From contig JBFWNZ010000169.1 of NCBI GenBank assembly GCA_050250795.1, positions 1 to 8,032 on the forward strand: a stretch of DNA of 8,032 bases, written 5' to 3'. The notes under the pieces are model-generated. The model ran no database searches. It was given only the letters and a program-made list of their open reading frames with translations, and had not been told where the DNA came from. Positions 1-4,909 of the stretch are shown piece by piece. Each line of letters starts with the position of its first letter. The stretch's first letter is position 1. A program made the position numbers and the translations under genes. Origin of the DNA: JBFWNZ01 sp050250795 (GTDB lineage Bacteria > Pseudomonadota > Alphaproteobacteria > UBA8366).

Positions 1-405
1 CCAGATGTCGCTGCCGGACCCTCTCGCTCTGGCCTGTATAAGCTGTTCCGTCCGTTGTTGAGCAGCCGCGAGATCATGCTCAATGCCGGGGGCAGCCGGA
101 CGTTGAAGTGTCATCGACCAGTTCTGATGATTCCCACAAAGCCGAAGCGGATCCGCCGGAGCACTTAACATAACGCCACTCTCCCATATCGCACTGTAGG
201 GGCTGACGCGGAAGCATCCGTCTGGATCGCGGTGTGCCCTGAGGACGGCTTCGTCATACGAGATGGTAACAGGCGTCTGATACTGTCGGCCGGTCGAAAT
301 TTCGGTCAAGTACGCGCCTTCAGGAAGAGAGTTGATCGTCAGCGTTCTTGACGAGGAACATGCTGAGGTTGCTGCCACAATAAGCATAAAAAGTATCGCG
401 CGCAT
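1..405 (-). CDS. Putative PEGA-like lipoprotein, 3' end beyond the left edge
   Basis: A continuous reading frame runs from an ATG at 405 down to base 1 with no stop, giving the first 135 residues. The N-terminus is a short signal peptide (MRAILFMLIVAATSAC) ending in a lipobox-like TSAC, so C16 is the probable lipidated cysteine and the product is probably a membrane-anchored periplasmic lipoprotein. Residues about 20-45 (TINSLPEGAYLTEI, then TPVTISYD) resemble a PEGA-type surface beta domain, which in other proteins follows the pattern 'S.P.GA.v...G...TPv.i.y'. Two further cysteines follow near residues 66 and 97. The last visible part is hydrophilic, with Gln, Arg and Ala. Codons such as ATA, TTA, AGA, AGG and CTT are frequent, unlike the neighbouring genes, which suggests recent acquisition. 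No clear Shine-Dalgarno is seen. The family is not firmly recognised and its function is unknown. Confidence 0.7.
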   Translation of the reverse strand, partial: MRAILFMLIVAATSACSSSRTLTINSLPEGAYLTEISTGRQYQTPVTISYDEAVLRAHRDPDGCFRVSPYSAIWESGVMLSAPADPLRLCGNHQNWSMTLQRPAAPGIEHDLAAAQQRTEQLIQARARGSGSDIW

Positions 406-421
406 TGAAGTCGCCCCAACC

Positions 422-453
422 TTGCGCTGTAAGGCTAGCGGAACAGCACGCAA
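422..453. terminator. Imperfect hairpin between SRPBCC gene and lipoprotein gene
   Basis: TTGCGCTGT (422-430) can pair with ACAGCACGCAA (443-453) if a 2-nt bulge is allowed, leaving a 12-nt loop. It lies in the 72-bp gap after the SRPBCC stop and could act as a weak terminator. No T-run follows in either direction, so the role is uncertain. Confidence 0.25.
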
Positions 454-477
454 ACGTCGAGGTCTGGAGAGCGCCTG

Positions 478-1017
478 CTACCGTCCCTCCACCACCCGCT
501 TCAGATTCCCCAACCCCGTCTCGAACTCCTTCCCCACCATCCGGTCCATGTTGCAGACCACGCCCATCAGCTTGGACAGGTACGGGCTGGGGCCGTGCAT
601 GGCCCAGGTAACTTCGGTGCCGCCGGGCTGGGGGGTGAGGGTGAATTCGGCGGTGTTGCGGGCCTTGAAGGGCTTGAGGAAGGTGAGGCGGATGACAATG
701 CGCGTGGGCGGCACCGATTCCACGATCTCCATCCGGCCCTCGCCGACGAGGCGGTTGCCGGCCCAGGCATAGCTGGCATCGACGCCGGCCGTCCGCGTGC
801 CGTATTCGCGGCGCATCGCCGGGTCCTTGCCCTCCCAGGGCGACCAGGCGGCCCAGGTGCGGAAACCGTTGATATGCGGGAAGATCGCCTCAGGCGGCGC
901 GGCGATGAACGCCCTACGCTCGATGCGGAAGCTGTCGGGCCGGGTGGCCGCGTAGGCCAGCAGGGCGGCGAGCGCCAGCGCGCCCAGCCCGGCGACGGCG
1001 ATCAGGGCTTCGGCCAT
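478..1017 (-). CDS. SRPBCC (START-like) family protein with N-terminal membrane anchor
   Basis: A 179-residue protein. Residues about 3-24 form one hydrophobic helix (ALIAVAGLGALALAALLAYA), probably a membrane anchor or uncleaved signal. The rest matches the pattern of the SRPBCC/polyketide_cyc2 family: an opening strand and acidic/aromatic turn (FRIERRAFIAAPPEAIFPHI, 30-49), the 'W..WSPWEGKDP' segment (55-66), 'GEGRMEIVESVPPTRI' (93-107), a beta strand with 'FKARNTAEFTLTP' (117-129), 'GGTEVTWAMHGPSPY' (132-146), and a C-terminal amphipathic helix (about 157-178). These folds make a hydrophobic pocket for lipids or other apolar ligands; the ligand here cannot be told from sequence. The ATG at 1017 is preceded by a strong GGGGGAGGA ribosome-binding site. 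A LexA-type box lies 66 bp upstream, so damage-induced expression is possible. The gene is transcribed alone, followed by a 72-bp gap. Confidence 0.85.
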   Translation of the reverse strand: MAEALIAVAGLGALALAALLAYAATRPDSFRIERRAFIAAPPEAIFPHINGFRTWAAWSPWEGKDPAMRREYGTRTAGVDASYAWAGNRLVGEGRMEIVESVPPTRIVIRLTFLKPFKARNTAEFTLTPQPGGTEVTWAMHGPSPYLSKLMGVVCNMDRMVGKEFETGLGNLKRVVEGR

Positions 1018-1021
1018 GCGG

Positions 1022-1031
1022 TCCTCCCCCG
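1022..1031 (-). promoter_or_regulatory. Strong ribosome-binding site of the SRPBCC gene
   Basis: On the minus strand the sequence just before the ATG at 1017 reads GGGGGAGGACCGC. The purine-rich AGGA core sits about 5-6 nt from the start, and this fixes the start codon. Confidence 0.7.
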
Positions 1032-1050
1032 GTGCAGGGCCTCAGGATAG

Positions 1051-1069
1051 CGCGGCGGCGGGCGCCGCG
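1051..1069. other. GC-rich hairpin in the SRPBCC leader
   Basis: CGCGGCG (1051-1057) and CGCCGCG (1063-1069) form a perfect 7-bp stem around a 5-nt loop. If transcription starts near the SOS-type box, this hairpin lies in the 5' leader of the SRPBCC mRNA. It could equally be a by-product of GC-rich sequence. Confidence 0.4.
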
Positions 1070-1082
1070 ACAGGCGGAGAAT

Positions 1083-1097
1083 GTTCGCTTTATGTTC
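1083..1097 (-). promoter_or_regulatory. Candidate LexA (SOS) box
   Basis: The plus strand reads GTTCGCTTTATGTTC, and the minus strand GAACATAAAGCGAAC. This is the exact GTTC-N7-GTTC direct repeat known as the LexA operator of alphaproteobacteria. The flanks also fit the extended form (A before the first GAAC, AT after the second). The site is 66 bp upstream of the SRPBCC start at 1017 on the minus strand, a typical operator distance. The nearest plus-strand gene is almost 4 kb away. A bare GTTC-N7-GTTC match is expected by chance roughly once in four windows of this size over both strands under even base composition, so position and flanks carry much of the weight. Confidence 0.5.
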
Positions 1098-1197
1098 TTG
1101 CGCCGCCGCCTCCGGCACCCGATATCCAGGGTTTCCGGATCGAGGCGGCAAAGGCCGGGCGCGCGGCATGATGACATTTGCGAACATCGCGGCGATG

Positions 1198-1214
1198 CGC
1201 GGGTCAAGTCCGCG
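1198..1214. repeat. Short palindrome, first tandem copy
   Basis: CGCGGG-TCAAG-TCCGCG. The stem has 5 Watson-Crick pairs plus a G-T closing pair. It corresponds exactly to the palindrome at 1339-1355 in the next repeat copy, where the closing pair is G-C. Confidence 0.65.
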
Positions 1215-1253
1215 TATGACGGTCTTCGGCTGGCGCCCTCCCTCTCTGCCGTC

Positions 1254-1276
1254 ATGGCCGGACTCGATCCGGCCAT
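1254..1276. repeat. REP-like palindrome, first tandem copy
   Basis: ATGGCCGGA (1254-1262), loop CTCGA, and TCCGGCCAT (1268-1276) form a perfect 9-bp stem. The partner at 1395-1417 has G and C in place of the closing A and T, so both arms changed together. Confidence 0.8.
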
Positions 1277-1338
1277 CCGGCGCGACCGGCAGAGCGGAGC
1301 CACGGCGATGTTAACATTTGCGGCCATCGCAGCAGATA

Positions 1339-1355
1339 CGCGGGTCAAGCCCGCG
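1339..1355. repeat. Short palindrome, second tandem copy
   Basis: CGCGGG-TCAAG-CCCGCG, a perfect 6-bp stem with a 5-nt loop, 141 bp after its counterpart at 1198-1214. Confidence 0.7.
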
Positions 1356-1394
1356 CATGACGGCCTCGGGTTGGCGCCCTCCCTTTCCTGCGTC

Positions 1395-1417
1395 ATGGCC
1401 GGGCTCGACCCGGCCAT
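1395..1417. repeat. REP-like palindrome, second tandem copy
   Basis: ATGGCCGGG (1395-1403), loop CTCGA, and CCCGGCCAT (1409-1417) form a perfect 9-bp stem. The same loop and outer eight pairs occur at 1254-1276. Confidence 0.8.
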
Positions 1418-1491
1418 CCGGCGCGACCGGCACGGCGCAGGCGGGACGATGTTGACATTTGCGGCCTTTCCGCGCGCCGGCGACCGGCAGC

Positions 1492-1564
1492 GATGACAAT
1501 TGATGACATCGCGCGATGCCCGCCGGGGCCGCATGTGCCGGCGCCCGCTGGCGGATGTTTACAT
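1492..1564. repeat. 73-bp direct repeat, copy A
   Basis: It starts GATGACAATTGATGACATCG and ends GATGTTTACAT. It aligns without gaps to copy B at 1698-1770 with 62 of 73 identical bases by hand count. The ends are imperfect inverted repeats of each other, and the end motif is shared with the openings of the 140-bp units (ATGTTNACAT). Confidence 0.8.
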
Positions 1565-1578
1565 TTTCCGCCCAGCCA

Positions 1579-1655
1579 CCTCATCCTGAGCCTGACGAAG
1601 GACGGGGCGCTCCCGGGCGGCGAGCCGCTCATGCTTCGTCAGGCTCAGCATGAGG
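1579..1655. repeat. Long inverted repeat (22-bp arms) between the 73-bp copies
   Basis: The left arm at 1579-1600 (CCTCATCCTGAGCC...GAAG) and the right arm at 1634-1655 (CTTCGTCAGGC...ATGAGG) are reverse complements at 21 of 22 positions, separated by a 33-nt GC-rich loop. The arm sequence has the look of a widely dispersed intergenic hairpin element of alphaproteobacteria. It could serve as a terminator or mRNA 3' end for plsC, which is transcribed towards it, although no T-run follows. Confidence 0.75.
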
Positions 1656-1697
1656 GTGAGGGCAAGGCCGGGAAACGCACGCCCGGAGCGGCCCGGC

Positions 1698-1770
1698 GAT
1701 GACAAATGATGACATCGCGCGACCGCCGCCGGGACCGCACGTACCGGCGCCTGTTGACAGATGTTTACAT
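1698..1770. repeat. 73-bp direct repeat, copy B, reaching into the plsC stop codon
   Basis: This is the partner of copy A, 206 bp away. It starts GATGACAAATGATGACATCG and ends AGATGTTTACAT. On the minus strand its end reads ATGTAAACATCT and contains the last sense codon (ATG) and stop codon (TAA, 1767-1765) of plsC, so the element abuts the gene with no gap. Confidence 0.8.
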
Positions 1771-2499
1771 CCGCGCGGCCATCGCGGCGCGGCCTTCGGC
1801 CTCCAGCGCGGCGGTGGCGGGTTCGATGGCGGCCTCCAGCCGGCGCAGGACATCGCGGCGGTCGAGGCCCGGCTCGATGGGCGGCAGGAACTGGACGATC
1901 ACGGTGCCCGGCCGGCGGGTGAAGCTGTTGCGCGGCCAGACGAGGCCGGAGTTGAGCGCCACCGGCACCGCCGGCACCGCCGCCGACTGGTAGATGCCGG
2001 CCACGCCCGGCAGGTATTTGGCGCTGGCGCCGGGCGCGGTGCGGGTACCCTGGGGAAAGATGATAATGGAGCGGCCGGCGGCCGCGCGGTCGCGCACCCG
2101 GTTCAGCATCGAGATCATCGCGCGGGCCTTGCCGCCGCGGTCGATGCCGACCATGCCGACCCGCCACAGATACCAGCCGACGAAGGGGATGCGGAACAGC
2201 TCGCGCTTCAGCACGTAGCAGCAATCGGGAAACAGCAGGTAGAGCAGCAGCGTCTCATAGGCCGATTGGTGCTTGGACGCGACGATGACCGGCCCCGCCG
2301 GCAGGTTTTCCCGCCCGCGCAGCTCATAGCGGATGCCGGCGACATGGCGGGCGATGGCGATGGCGCCGCAGGCCCAGACCGCGCAGAGCCGGGCGAAGAC
2401 GCGGCGCGGCAGCAGCATCAGCGGCACGAAGAACGGCCCGAGCAGCAGGGTCCAGCCGATGAAGACGGCCTGGAAGGCGAGCGAGCGCAGCAGGATCAT
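1765..2499 (-). CDS. plsC: 1-acyl-sn-glycerol-3-phosphate acyltransferase (PlsC family)
   Basis: A 244-residue protein that should transfer a second acyl chain to lysophosphatidic acid to make phosphatidic acid at the inner membrane. A hydrophobic N-terminus (residues about 5-30, with a further segment at 38-52) gives membrane attachment. Acyltransferase block I reads ASKHQSAYET, with H77 and E82 in an HX4E form in place of the common HX4D; block II is around 'RIPFVGWYLWRVGMVGIDR' (103-121); block III is FPQGTR (148-153) in place of FPEGTR; block IV is 'VPAVPVALNSG' (175-185). The KHQS.(W/Y)ET and FPQGTR variants are familiar in proteobacterial members, so the enzyme is probably active. The ATG at 2499 has AGGAG 8 nt upstream and overlaps the ydcF stop as ATGA, which rules out the longer in-frame extension. 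It is the last gene of the ftsE operon. Confidence 0.9.
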   Translation of the reverse strand: MILLRSLAFQAVFIGWTLLLGPFFVPLMLLPRRVFARLCAVWACGAIAIARHVAGIRYELRGRENLPAGPVIVASKHQSAYETLLLYLLFPDCCYVLKRELFRIPFVGWYLWRVGMVGIDRGGKARAMISMLNRVRDRAAAGRSIIIFPQGTRTAPGASAKYLPGVAGIYQSAAVPAVPVALNSGLVWPRNSFTRRPGTVIVQFLPPIEPGLDRRDVLRRLEAAIEPATAALEAEGRAAMAARM

Positions 2500-3134
2500 G
2501 TCGCCGCTCCTGTGTCCGGCAGCAGGTCGAGCAGGTCGTGAACGCCCTGGCGCAGCACGGCCGCCAGCAGCTTGTGGTACTCGCCGACCACGAGCCGCGC
2601 CGTGCCGGGGAACTGCCACCAGCGGTCGGCCATCACCCGCTCGGGAAACACCGGATGCGGCAGGATTTCCGCCTCGGGCATCGCCGACTGGAACTCGAAC
2701 AGGCTGCGCGGCATGTGATAGTTGGCGGTGACGAGGCGCAGCGAGCGATAGCCCTCCTGCTTCATCCAGGCGGCCGTCTCCTCGGCGTTGCCGCGGGTGT
2801 CGTCGGCGCTGTAGCCCAGCACGATGCAGCAGTCGAAGCCCTGGGGGTTGCGCCGCGACTGCTGCAACAGTTCGCGCACCTCCACCCCCTGATGGACGCC
2901 CGAGACGAACAGCTTCTTCGCCTTGCCCTCGGCCAGCAGGCCGATGCCGGCATCGAGGCGCAGGCTGCCGCCGGTCAGCACCACGATGGCGTCGGTCGCG
3001 GCGTCCGGCGGCGGCGTGTCGGAATCCGGCAGGCTGGCGGCGAAGACCAGCAGACCCACCGCCCACAGCCCGACCAGCGCGGCCAGCGGCCCCAGGACGG
3101 CGAGCGGTCCGCCCCGCGTGCGGCGCCGGCTCAT
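2496..3134 (-). CDS. YdcF family (DUF218) membrane-anchored protein
   Basis: A 212-residue protein with one N-terminal transmembrane segment (about 12-34) and a DUF218 domain. The domain shows the opening strand DAIVVLTGG followed by R59 and D61 (48-61), KKLFVSG (73-79), the conserved D-D-T-R-G-N-A-E-E-T stretch (111-120), and LRLVTANYHMPRSLFEF (132-148). The family includes E. coli YdcF, SanA and ElyC. ElyC affects peptidoglycan assembly and SanA affects envelope permeability, but the biochemical activity of this branch is not established. The ATG at 3134 starts 13 bp after the ftsX stop, with a GGGGGCGGG ribosome-binding site, and the stop overlaps plsC by 4 bp, so translation is probably coupled. 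Position in an ftsEX operon supports an envelope role; that is an inference. Confidence 0.88.
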   Translation of the reverse strand: MSRRRTRGGPLAVLGPLAALVGLWAVGLLVFAASLPDSDTPPPDAATDAIVVLTGGSLRLDAGIGLLAEGKAKKLFVSGVHQGVEVRELLQQSRRNPQGFDCCIVLGYSADDTRGNAEETAAWMKQEGYRSLRLVTANYHMPRSLFEFQSAMPEAEILPHPVFPERVMADRWWQFPGTARLVVGEYHKLLAAVLRQGVHDLLDLLPDTGAAT

Positions 3135-3147
3135 CGGCCCGCCCCCG

Positions 3148-4038
3148 TCACGGCAGCCGCCGCAGCGCCCGCAGCACGGTGTGCCGCGTGGTCGTCATGG
3201 CGATCAGGCTGGCCAGCAGCGGCACCAGCAGAAGCAGCGGCCACTGCCAGACCGGGACATGCGCATCGGCCAGCAGGGCCGCGTCCACATCCGCCGCGAC
3301 ATGCGACAGCCCGGCCAGCACGGCCGCGGCCAGCAGCGCGCCGCCGACGCTGCCGCGCAGCGCCATCGCCAGCGCATGGCGCTGGAACTGGCGCGCGATA
3401 TAGGAATCCTGGGCGCCCATCAGGTGCAGCACCTCGATCACGTCGCGATGTACGGCAAGGCCGCTGCGCACCGCGAACACCACCACCATCATCATGGCGA
3501 GCCCGATGAGCGCGACCGCGCCCAGCGCCAGCATCTCCAGCGACTGCACCAGATGCAGCATCTGCGCGCGCCACAGATCGTGGCTGTTCAGCTCGGCCTC
3601 GGGCACCGCCTTGGCCAGCCGGACGCGCGCCTCGTCCAGGTCGGGCGCGGCGTCGGGCTTGAGCCGCACATCGATCAGCCGCGGCAGGGGCAGGTCGATG
3701 GCCGAGACGCCGCCGCCCAGCCAGGGCTCCAGCATCTGGGCCAGCCGCGGCACCGGCACCGCCGTCACCTCGGCCACGCCCGGGGTGTGGCGCATCACGT
3801 CGACGGCGGCGGCGACCCGTGCCTCCAGCTCGGCCTCCGCCTCGTCCTCCAGCGGCGGCACCTGCACCGTCAGCGTGTTGGACAGGCCGGCATCCCAGCC
3901 CAGCGCCACCGCGCCCAGCAGCATCGCGCCGGCGCTGGTAACGGTGGCGAGAAACACCATCACCCCGATCAACCAGGGCAGCAGCCGCGTCGAGGTGTCG
4001 CGGGCGAGCGGCAGGTCGGAACGCGCGCGAAGCACCAC
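3148..4038 (-). CDS. ftsX: Cell-division ABC transporter permease subunit FtsX
   Basis: A 296-residue protein of the FtsX permease type. The cytoplasmic N-terminus SDLPLARDTSTRLLPW leads into TM1 (about 20-46). The extracytoplasmic domain follows (about 50-160, including VRLKPDAAPDLDEARVRL), then TM2 (about 167-190), a cytoplasmic coupling region around 'VIEVLHLMGAQDSYIARQFQRHA' (200-222), TM3 (about 229-246) and TM4 (about 266-284). FtsX pairs with FtsE and transmits ATP-driven movement to periplasmic peptidoglycan hydrolase activators during division. It does not transport a known substrate. The start is a GTG at 4038, 1 bp after the ftsE stop; a second GTG follows immediately, so the start could be one codon later. 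No EnvC-like partner is in the window. Confidence 0.92.
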   Translation of the reverse strand: MVLRARSDLPLARDTSTRLLPWLIGVMVFLATVTSAGAMLLGAVALGWDAGLSNTLTVQVPPLEDEAEAELEARVAAAVDVMRHTPGVAEVTAVPVPRLAQMLEPWLGGGVSAIDLPLPRLIDVRLKPDAAPDLDEARVRLAKAVPEAELNSHDLWRAQMLHLVQSLEMLALGAVALIGLAMMMVVVFAVRSGLAVHRDVIEVLHLMGAQDSYIARQFQRHALAMALRGSVGGALLAAAVLAGLSHVAADVDAALLADAHVPVWQWPLLLLVPLLASLIAMTTTRHTVLRALRRLP

Positions 4039-4039
4039 C

Positions 4040-4714
4040 CTAATACTCCCGCGGCCGGGACCGGACGGCCAGCTGGCCGTCCTCCAGATGCAGCAGCGGA
4101 TGGTCGAACCGCTCGATCAGCGCCTCGTTATGGGTGGCGATGACGATGGTCGTGCCCATCCGGTTCAGCTCCTCGAACAGATAGAGCAGGCGCACCGCGA
4201 TGGCGTCGTCCACATTGCCCGTCGGCTCGTCGGCGAGCAGCAGGCTGGGCCGGCCGATCACCGCGCGGGCGATGGCAACGCGCTGCTGCTGGCCGCCCGA
4301 CAGGGTGGGCGGCCGGGCGTTCATCTGCTCCGCCAGCCCGACCCAGGCAAGCAGCTCACTGACATGCTTGCGGATCATGTCCTCGCTGCGCCCGGCCACG
4401 CGCAGCGGCAGCGCCACATTGTCGAAGGCCGACAGATGACCCAGCAGCCGGAAATCCTGGAACACCACGCCGATGCGCCGGCGCAGCCCCGGCAGCTCCT
4501 CGCGCCGGATCGTCGCCACGTCGCGGTCGAACAGGGTGATGAGGCCGCGACTCGGGCGAGTCGCGAGGTACATCAGCTTAAGCAGCGAGGATTTTCCGGC
4601 CCCGCTCGGCCCGGTGACGAATCGGAAGGCGCCCGGCGGCAGCTCGAAGCTGATATCCGTCAGGACTTCCGGCCCGGTGCCGTAGCGCATGCCCACGTTT
4701 TCGAAGCGCACCAC
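4040..4714 (-). CDS. ftsE: Cell-division ATP-binding protein FtsE
   Basis: A 224-residue ABC ATPase with every hallmark: Walker A GPSGAGKS (35-42), Q-loop FQDF (Q86), signature LSGGQQQRVAIARA (138-151), Walker B LLLADEPTG with catalytic E163, D-loop NVDD, and H-loop H195 in ATHNEA. The opening VRFENVGMRYGTGPEVL is typical of FtsE and distinguishes it from LolD-type ATPases, as does the adjacent ftsX. FtsE powers the FtsEX complex at the division site. The start is set at a GTG (4714) because it gives the usual FtsE length of about 220 residues. An in-frame ATG at 4765 would add 17 residues that do not look like FtsE, and a GTG at 4711 is also possible. No strong Shine-Dalgarno decides between them. 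Confidence 0.92.
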   Translation of the reverse strand: MVRFENVGMRYGTGPEVLTDISFELPPGAFRFVTGPSGAGKSSLLKLMYLATRPSRGLITLFDRDVATIRREELPGLRRRIGVVFQDFRLLGHLSAFDNVALPLRVAGRSEDMIRKHVSELLAWVGLAEQMNARPPTLSGGQQQRVAIARAVIGRPSLLLADEPTGNVDDAIAVRLLYLFEELNRMGTTIVIATHNEALIERFDHPLLHLEDGQLAVRSRPREY

Positions 4715-4909
4715 CTTTGCGCGGTTCCCGGCCCATGTTTGAGGGGTTCGCAGCCCGCATCGCACCGCCGGATGCGGGCGGCGATGAACATCGCATGGAT
4801 ATCCGGAGGGGGTAAAGCGCCCCGTCCTTGCCAGCCGAATCCCGAAAACCTAGACTTCGCCGCACGTCCTGTGTAAGCCGCAGCTGATATTCGGGGTTTC
4901 CGCGCCGGC
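4715..4909. promoter_or_regulatory. Divergent intergenic region between ftsE and zinc-ribbon gene
   Basis: This 195-bp region must hold the promoters of two divergent units. The plus-strand promoter is clear (see 4828-4856). For ftsE the best minus-strand match is weak, a TTCGGC/TTTACC pair with 17-bp spacing around 4838-4810, and I do not rely on it. Confidence 0.5.
4828..4856 (+). promoter_or_regulatory. Sigma-70-like promoter of the zinc-ribbon gene
   Basis: TTGCCA (4828-4833) and TAGACT (4851-4856) are separated by exactly 17 bp. They match the -35 consensus at 5 of 6 and the -10 consensus at 4 of 6 positions. Transcription would begin near 4863, leaving a leader of about 45 nt before the ATG at 4910. 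Confidence 0.6.

Larger units (their letters stand above)
1168..1492. repeat. 140/141-bp tandem repeat, two full copies and one partial
   Basis: Copy 1 spans 1168-1307 and copy 2 spans 1308-1448. A third copy begins at 1449 (ATGTTGACATTTGCGGCC) and decays after about 20-45 bp. Each copy opens with ATG-NNN-ACATTTGCG, then has a CGCGGG..CCGCG palindrome, a TGGCGCCCTCCCT block, a longer ATGGCCGG..CCGGCCAT palindrome, and CCGGCGCGACCGGCA. By eye, copies 1 and 2 agree at roughly 85% over the first 125 bp. The palindromes resemble REP-like intergenic repeats common in alphaproteobacterial genomes; that family link is from general knowledge and was not tested here. No credible gene lies inside. Confidence 0.85.

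Noticed and set aside
1097..1132. Plus-strand promoter overlapping the SOS-type box (TTGCGC, 17-bp spacer, GATATC)
   Set aside because: Both hexamers match consensus at only 3 of 6 positions and no plus-strand gene follows for almost 4 kb.
1032..1534. Several open frames within the repeat field, on both strands
   Set aside because: Their products are translated repeats (for example 'GLDPAIRRDR' and 'RGSSPRMT'), a frequent false gene call in alphaproteobacterial intergenic repeats.
1168..1770. Repeat field considered as a CRISPR array
   Set aside because: Units are 140/141 bp and 73 bp, diverged and internally palindromic, without short regular repeats or unique spacers, and no cas gene is present.
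1765..3066. A 433-residue minus-strand open frame suggesting a larger fused acyltransferase
   Set aside because: Residues before the Met at 2499 are the out-of-frame shadow of ydcF; the AGGAG site and ATGA overlap place the real start at 2499.
2923..4143. Long plus-strand open frame (406 codons) opposite ydcF and ftsX
   Set aside because: It is antisense to well-recognised genes and its product is rich in His, Arg and Gln in low-complexity runs, as expected from a shadow frame in GC-rich DNA.
4040..4765. FtsE starting at the ATG at 4765
   Set aside because: It would add 17 residues unlike FtsE N-termini; the family normally starts at the V-R-F-E-N-V segment, favouring the GTG at 4714.
3494..4876. 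Plus-strand open frame of 460 codons opposite ftsX and ftsE
   Set aside because: Antisense to clear FtsEX coding sequence, with no recognisable domain and no ribosome-binding site of note.
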